Assembly: GCA_023621895.1 (NCBI GenBank)
Contig: JAMOAF010000712.1
Coordinates: 1 to 9,757, forward strand
From: Planctomycetota bacterium
GTDB lineage: Bacteria; Planctomycetota; Planctomycetia; Pirellulales; Thermoguttaceae
Length of the DNA: 9,757 nt
Reading direction: 5' to 3'
Shown: piece by piece, positions 7,503-9,757 of the stretch
How the letters are laid out: the number at the start of each line of letters is the position of its first letter
Numbering within the stretch: position 1 is the first letter of the stretch
Position numbers and translations under genes: made by a program
The notes under the pieces: generated by a model
Told to the model about the DNA's origin: nothing
Seen by the model: the letters and a program-made list of their open reading frames with translations, nothing else
Databases searched by the model: none

Positions 7503-7970
7503 TGCACACACTCCTCGTAGACGATGGCCCTCGCGCACCAGCCGCCACGCCCAATCTCCGCTCCAACCAGCCCCTCCCTTGCCGACCAGCAAGATCGACA
7601 ATGGAACTGGCGGATCGTCGACACGCAGCAACACGCGGTTGCACACACGCATAGCACGGACCAACCCGCGCCCACGCGGCGACCGGACTCCTTGCTCGCG
7701 GAGGGCCGAGAACACACAATCGCCATTCACTGTAACGGGCGAGGTCCCTTGCCACAAGTCCGCAGCGACCGCTTATCGGAAAAACCTGGCCATCCGCGAC
7801 CGCCACCCCCACCGGACAGTTCCGCGGGCCTACCAGACGATCGCGCGACCGCGCCTCAGTCTACCACCGCTACCCGAGGTGCCCACTAGATTGCCCGCCC
7901 CAAAGCCCCCATTTATCCCAAACCCATGTCAAGTGCGATCTCCGCGTTCCGAAAATGAACGCTCCGTAGA

Positions 7971-7994
7971 GTCCCAAGTTCCAGCTCGGCAACC
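7971..7994 (+). repeat. Degenerate copy of the dispersed palindrome
   Basis: The stretch GTCCCAAG, TTCCAG, CTCGGCAACC agrees with the GGTTCCCAAG-type palindrome at most positions, with one missing base and several substitutions. The stem is interrupted. It is probably a decayed relative. Confidence 0.4.
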
Positions 7995-8062
7995 GTCCCT
8001 TGCCAAAAACGATCGTTGCGTCATTCCGAGCGCGGCTTTGCGATATGCCGGTTTCAAGCGAG

Positions 8063-8088
8063 CGTTCCCAAGCCGGAGCTTGGGAACG
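8063..8088 (-). repeat. Dispersed palindromic repeat, copy 4, inverted orientation
   Basis: This is the exact reverse complement of the copy at 5144-5169: arms CGTTCCCAAGC and GCTTGGGAACG on the minus strand around TCCG. The C(UCCG)G tetraloop would form only in a minus-strand transcript, far upstream of the cold-shock start, while a plus-strand transcript would carry the loop CGGA. Confidence 0.85.
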
Positions 8089-8147
8089 AGGTAAGGCACG
8101 GACTCATGAAAGGCTGAACAGAGGCCGCCTGTGTCTCCCCCGATTAT

Positions 8148-8176
8148 TTGACCAACCCCGAAATGCGACCTACGTT
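8148..8176 (+). promoter_or_regulatory. Weak candidate promoter for the 8346-9757 operon
   Basis: TTGACC (8148-8153) matches the -35 consensus at 5 of 6 bases. After exactly 17 bases comes TACGTT (8171-8176), matching the -10 consensus at 3 of 6 bases, including the key first T, the A and the last T. It lies in a locally AT-richer patch about 170 bases before the ATG. It may be a chance match in 829 bases. Confidence 0.22.
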
Positions 8177-8345
8177 TACCATTGGATAGACCTCGCGCGT
8201 ATCCGCGGCGTCTTCCGAGCCTGAAAGACCGGACCCTTGCAGCCTGCGCTGACTCCGCACGCTCGTCGAATCCCCACTTCCAGGTGCCGACGCCGTTCTC
8301 CTCGAAGTTGCTCCTCAGTGAATCCACCCGCACGGAGATCCAGTC

Positions 8346-9005
8346 ATGTCTCGACTCGCCCCCAAGTTGGTCCGCTGGGCTCACCCCGCCCTCGCTGTTG
8401 CCCTGTTGTTGTCGCTGCCGGCGGCCGTTTTTGGCCAAGACGGTTCAGCGATCGTTCGCATCGAGGAGGATTGGGAACTGGTCGTTGGAGAACCAGAACC
8501 CAACCTTGTGGCTCCCCAAGTCACATGCGTGATGGCGCCGACCCAAACCCTCGACGGCCTCTACCTGCTGTTTGACGTCAACCACCAGAACCACCCCGAT
8601 TTCGTCGCCGGCGGGGTCCAGCTCCAAGTCTGGAACGGTGATTCAACGCTCTTGGAGCGAAAGTATCCCAACACGTTGGCCATGGCCCAGCCAGGGGAGA
8701 CCGTCGTCTGGACCCAAGCCATGGCCATCAGCGGCGGCAGCCTCTCGGTGGAAATCACCAACGGGCGGTCGGCAACTTGGGACGTGTTCGGCGACGAGGG
8801 CTACTTGAAGGCCGCCGTCGCCACGGACATCGCCAACCTGAACGGCTATTCGCCTGACTTCTCGATCGCAAACTCGGGTGTCGGTTACGCCAGCAACCGT
8901 GTCACCTCCCTTGTCTTGAAGCGGGTCCGCTACTACACGGATTCGGGCGCGCTCCGCGAGGATGCCGCCGCCAGGACGGTCGTTCTGGCGGTACAAGCCA
9001 ATTAG
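8346..9005 (+). CDS. Secreted protein of unknown function, upstream partner of a TadG-like gene
   Basis: 219 residues. I recognise no named family. The N-terminus is a clear signal peptide: basic MSRLAPKLVR, hydrophobic ALAVALLLSLPAA, likely cleavage near FGQ at 29-31. The mature part has one cysteine (C61), no further membrane segment and many alternating hydrophobic stretches with Gly/Asn turns (for example VAGGVQLQVWNGDS at 87-100), suggesting a beta-rich extracytoplasmic domain. Aromatic and Gly-rich segments such as TWDVFGDEGYLKA (144-156) and NSGVGYASNRV (176-186) look like conserved landmarks to search with. The ATG is preceded by GGAG (8334-8337) at an 8-base gap. The TadG-like gene begins 44 bases downstream on the same strand, so the two are probably co-transcribed and this protein may act in Tad pilus or envelope assembly. 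That is inference from position only. Confidence 0.85.
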   Translation: MSRLAPKLVRWAHPALAVALLLSLPAAVFGQDGSAIVRIEEDWELVVGEPEPNLVAPQVTCVMAPTQTLDGLYLLFDVNHQNHPDFVAGGVQLQVWNGDSTLLERKYPNTLAMAQPGETVVWTQAMAISGGSLSVEITNGRSATWDVFGDEGYLKAAVATDIANLNGYSPDFSIANSGVGYASNRVTSLVLKRVRYYTDSGALREDAAARTVVLAVQAN

Positions 9006-9049
9006 CACGTCTCATCCACACGTCTACTTGCTGCAACAGGTAAATCGCC

Positions 9050-9757
9050 ATGAAATCTCGCCCAAATAAACAGGACCGGGCCGGCACGATCACGATCCTC
9101 TCGGCCGTGATGATGGTTGTCGTATTTGCCATGCTGGCCTGCGCCGTCGACTTGGGTTATATCTGCGTCGCCAAGACCGAACTGAAGCGGACAGCCGACG
9201 CCACGGCGCTGGCCGCCGCCTGGGAGCTTCTCGAACAGAGTGCCGCCGGCAACCTGAAGGAAGACACGACGTTCGGCTCGGGCCCGGTCTTCGACGCGGC
9301 CGCGGGAATCTGCCGCGCGAACCCGGTTTGCCGCAGAGCGCCCGAGATCGCCATCCAAGACTTGACGGTCGGCTACATCGCCAACCCCTTGGACCCCGCC
9401 TGTCCAATGACGTTTGAGAACCCCGCCTGGTTCAACGCCGTCCGGGTGCGGGTCCGCAAGTCGGAAGTGCAGAACGGGGCCGTCCCCCTCTTCTTCGCCA
9501 GTGCAATCGGAGGCCGCTCCGGCCCGTTGATGGAAGAATCGACGGCGGTTTTCATTAATAGCGTTCGTGGGGTCTATCCTCACAACGAAAACAGCAATGT
9601 CATGCTGCTTCCATTCGCGCTGGATATCACACGGGGCGACGTCAAGGAATTCCTCCAAGACAAGAGTGAGACATGCAATCTCTTTCCGCAAGATCTTACA
9701 CCGGGCAACTGCGGAACGATCGACTTCGGCGCTGAAAACAACTCAACCGCCGACATC
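9050..9757 (+). CDS. TadG-like (Flp pilus-assembly TadE/G-type) protein, 3' end beyond the window
   Basis: The first 236 codons are open to the right edge with no stop, so the gene is partial. Residues 10-60 match the N-terminal domain of TadE/TadG-like proteins: basic RAG, a membrane helix (about 13-33) ending in CAVDLGYICVAKTELKRTAD, then ATALAAAWEL. In this family the helix anchors the protein and the rest lies outside the inner membrane, linked to Tad (Flp) pilus assembly. Further on, VMLLPFALDITRGDV (184-198) and PGNCGTIDFGAENNSTADI (218-236) resemble blocks seen in planctomycete TadG-like proteins. Five cysteines (C88, C94, C118, C209, C221) lie in the exported part, so disulfides are possible. 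The start at 9050 has only a weak AGG-type site in CAACAGG upstream; the membrane helix begins soon after it, which supports this start. No other tad gene is in the window. Confidence 0.88.
   Translation, partial: MKSRPNKQDRAGTITILSAVMMVVVFAMLACAVDLGYICVAKTELKRTADATALAAAWELLEQSAAGNLKEDTTFGSGPVFDAAAGICRANPVCRRAPEIAIQDLTVGYIANPLDPACPMTFENPAWFNAVRVRVRKSEVQNGAVPLFFASAIGGRSGPLMEESTAVFINSVRGVYPHNENSNVMLLPFALDITRGDVKEFLQDKSETCNLFPQDLTPGNCGTIDFGAENNSTADI

Larger units (their letters stand above)
7517..8345. other. 829-bp divergent intergenic region without a convincing gene
   Basis: This stretch separates the minus-strand cold-shock gene from the plus-strand secreted-protein/TadG operon and must hold both promoters. 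Open frames across it translate into low-complexity Arg/Pro/Ser-rich peptides without domain character, and some run through the palindromic repeats, so they look spurious. It holds a degenerate palindrome at 7971-7994, a perfect one at 8063-8088, a weak sigma-70-like promoter candidate at 8148-8176 and the GGAG site (8334-8337) of the 8346 gene. No tRNA or other RNA gene was recognised. Confidence 0.6.

Noticed and set aside
7450..8094. Plus-strand frame of 214 codons across the cold-shock start and the spacer
   Set aside because: It is antisense to the cold-shock gene at its start and elsewhere Arg/Pro/Ser-rich and without domain character.
7929..8438. 169-codon minus-strand frame in the spacer before the secreted-protein gene
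   Set aside because: It runs through both palindrome copies, overlaps the signal-peptide region of the 8346 gene, and shows no domain or convincing start.

Overview
The window looks like chromosomal DNA from a member of the Planctomycetota, most likely of the Pirellulales type. This rests on gene content and style rather than on a marker gene. The clues are a very large membrane-anchored Ser/Thr kinase with a zinc ribbon and WD40 repeats, a TadG-like protein of planctomycete type, a CE15 esterase, GC-rich coding sequence, and dispersed palindromes between genes. No rRNA, tRNA, CRISPR array, transposase or phage gene was seen.

Layout. Bases 80-5050 (+) encode a 1656-residue protein: zinc ribbon, low-complexity linker, kinase, one membrane segment, charged helix and 21 WD40-type repeats. 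The spacer 5051-5266 is packed with repeats: degenerate 14-mers, a 25-bp imperfect inverted repeat and a perfect palindrome. Bases 5267-6556 (+) encode a secreted CE15-type glucuronoyl esterase. The convergent spacer 6557-6725 holds a 52-bp duplication carrying two more palindromes. On the minus strand follow a 106-residue protein resembling an A-type (HesB/IscA) fold without the cysteine ligands (6726-7046) and a 72-residue cold-shock protein (7284-7502), with a likely terminator between them. Bases 7517-8345 hold no convincing gene but two more palindrome copies, one degenerate. A small secreted protein of unknown function (8346-9005) and the start of a TadG-like protein (9050 to the right edge) then form a probable two-gene plus-strand operon.

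How the genes relate. Only the last pair looks like a real functional unit, an exported protein plus a Tad pilus-type envelope protein. The kinase, esterase, A-type-like gene and cold-shock gene each appear to be transcribed alone. The main unexplained material is in the spacers: at least five copies of one palindrome family, able to form a C(UCCG)G tetraloop hairpin in one orientation, and the nested inverted-repeat element in front of the esterase. I saw no clear undescribed defence or mobile system. The strongest leads are these repeats, the ligand-less A-type protein, the possible FHA-type threonine motifs in the kinase linker, and the unnamed secreted partner of TadG.
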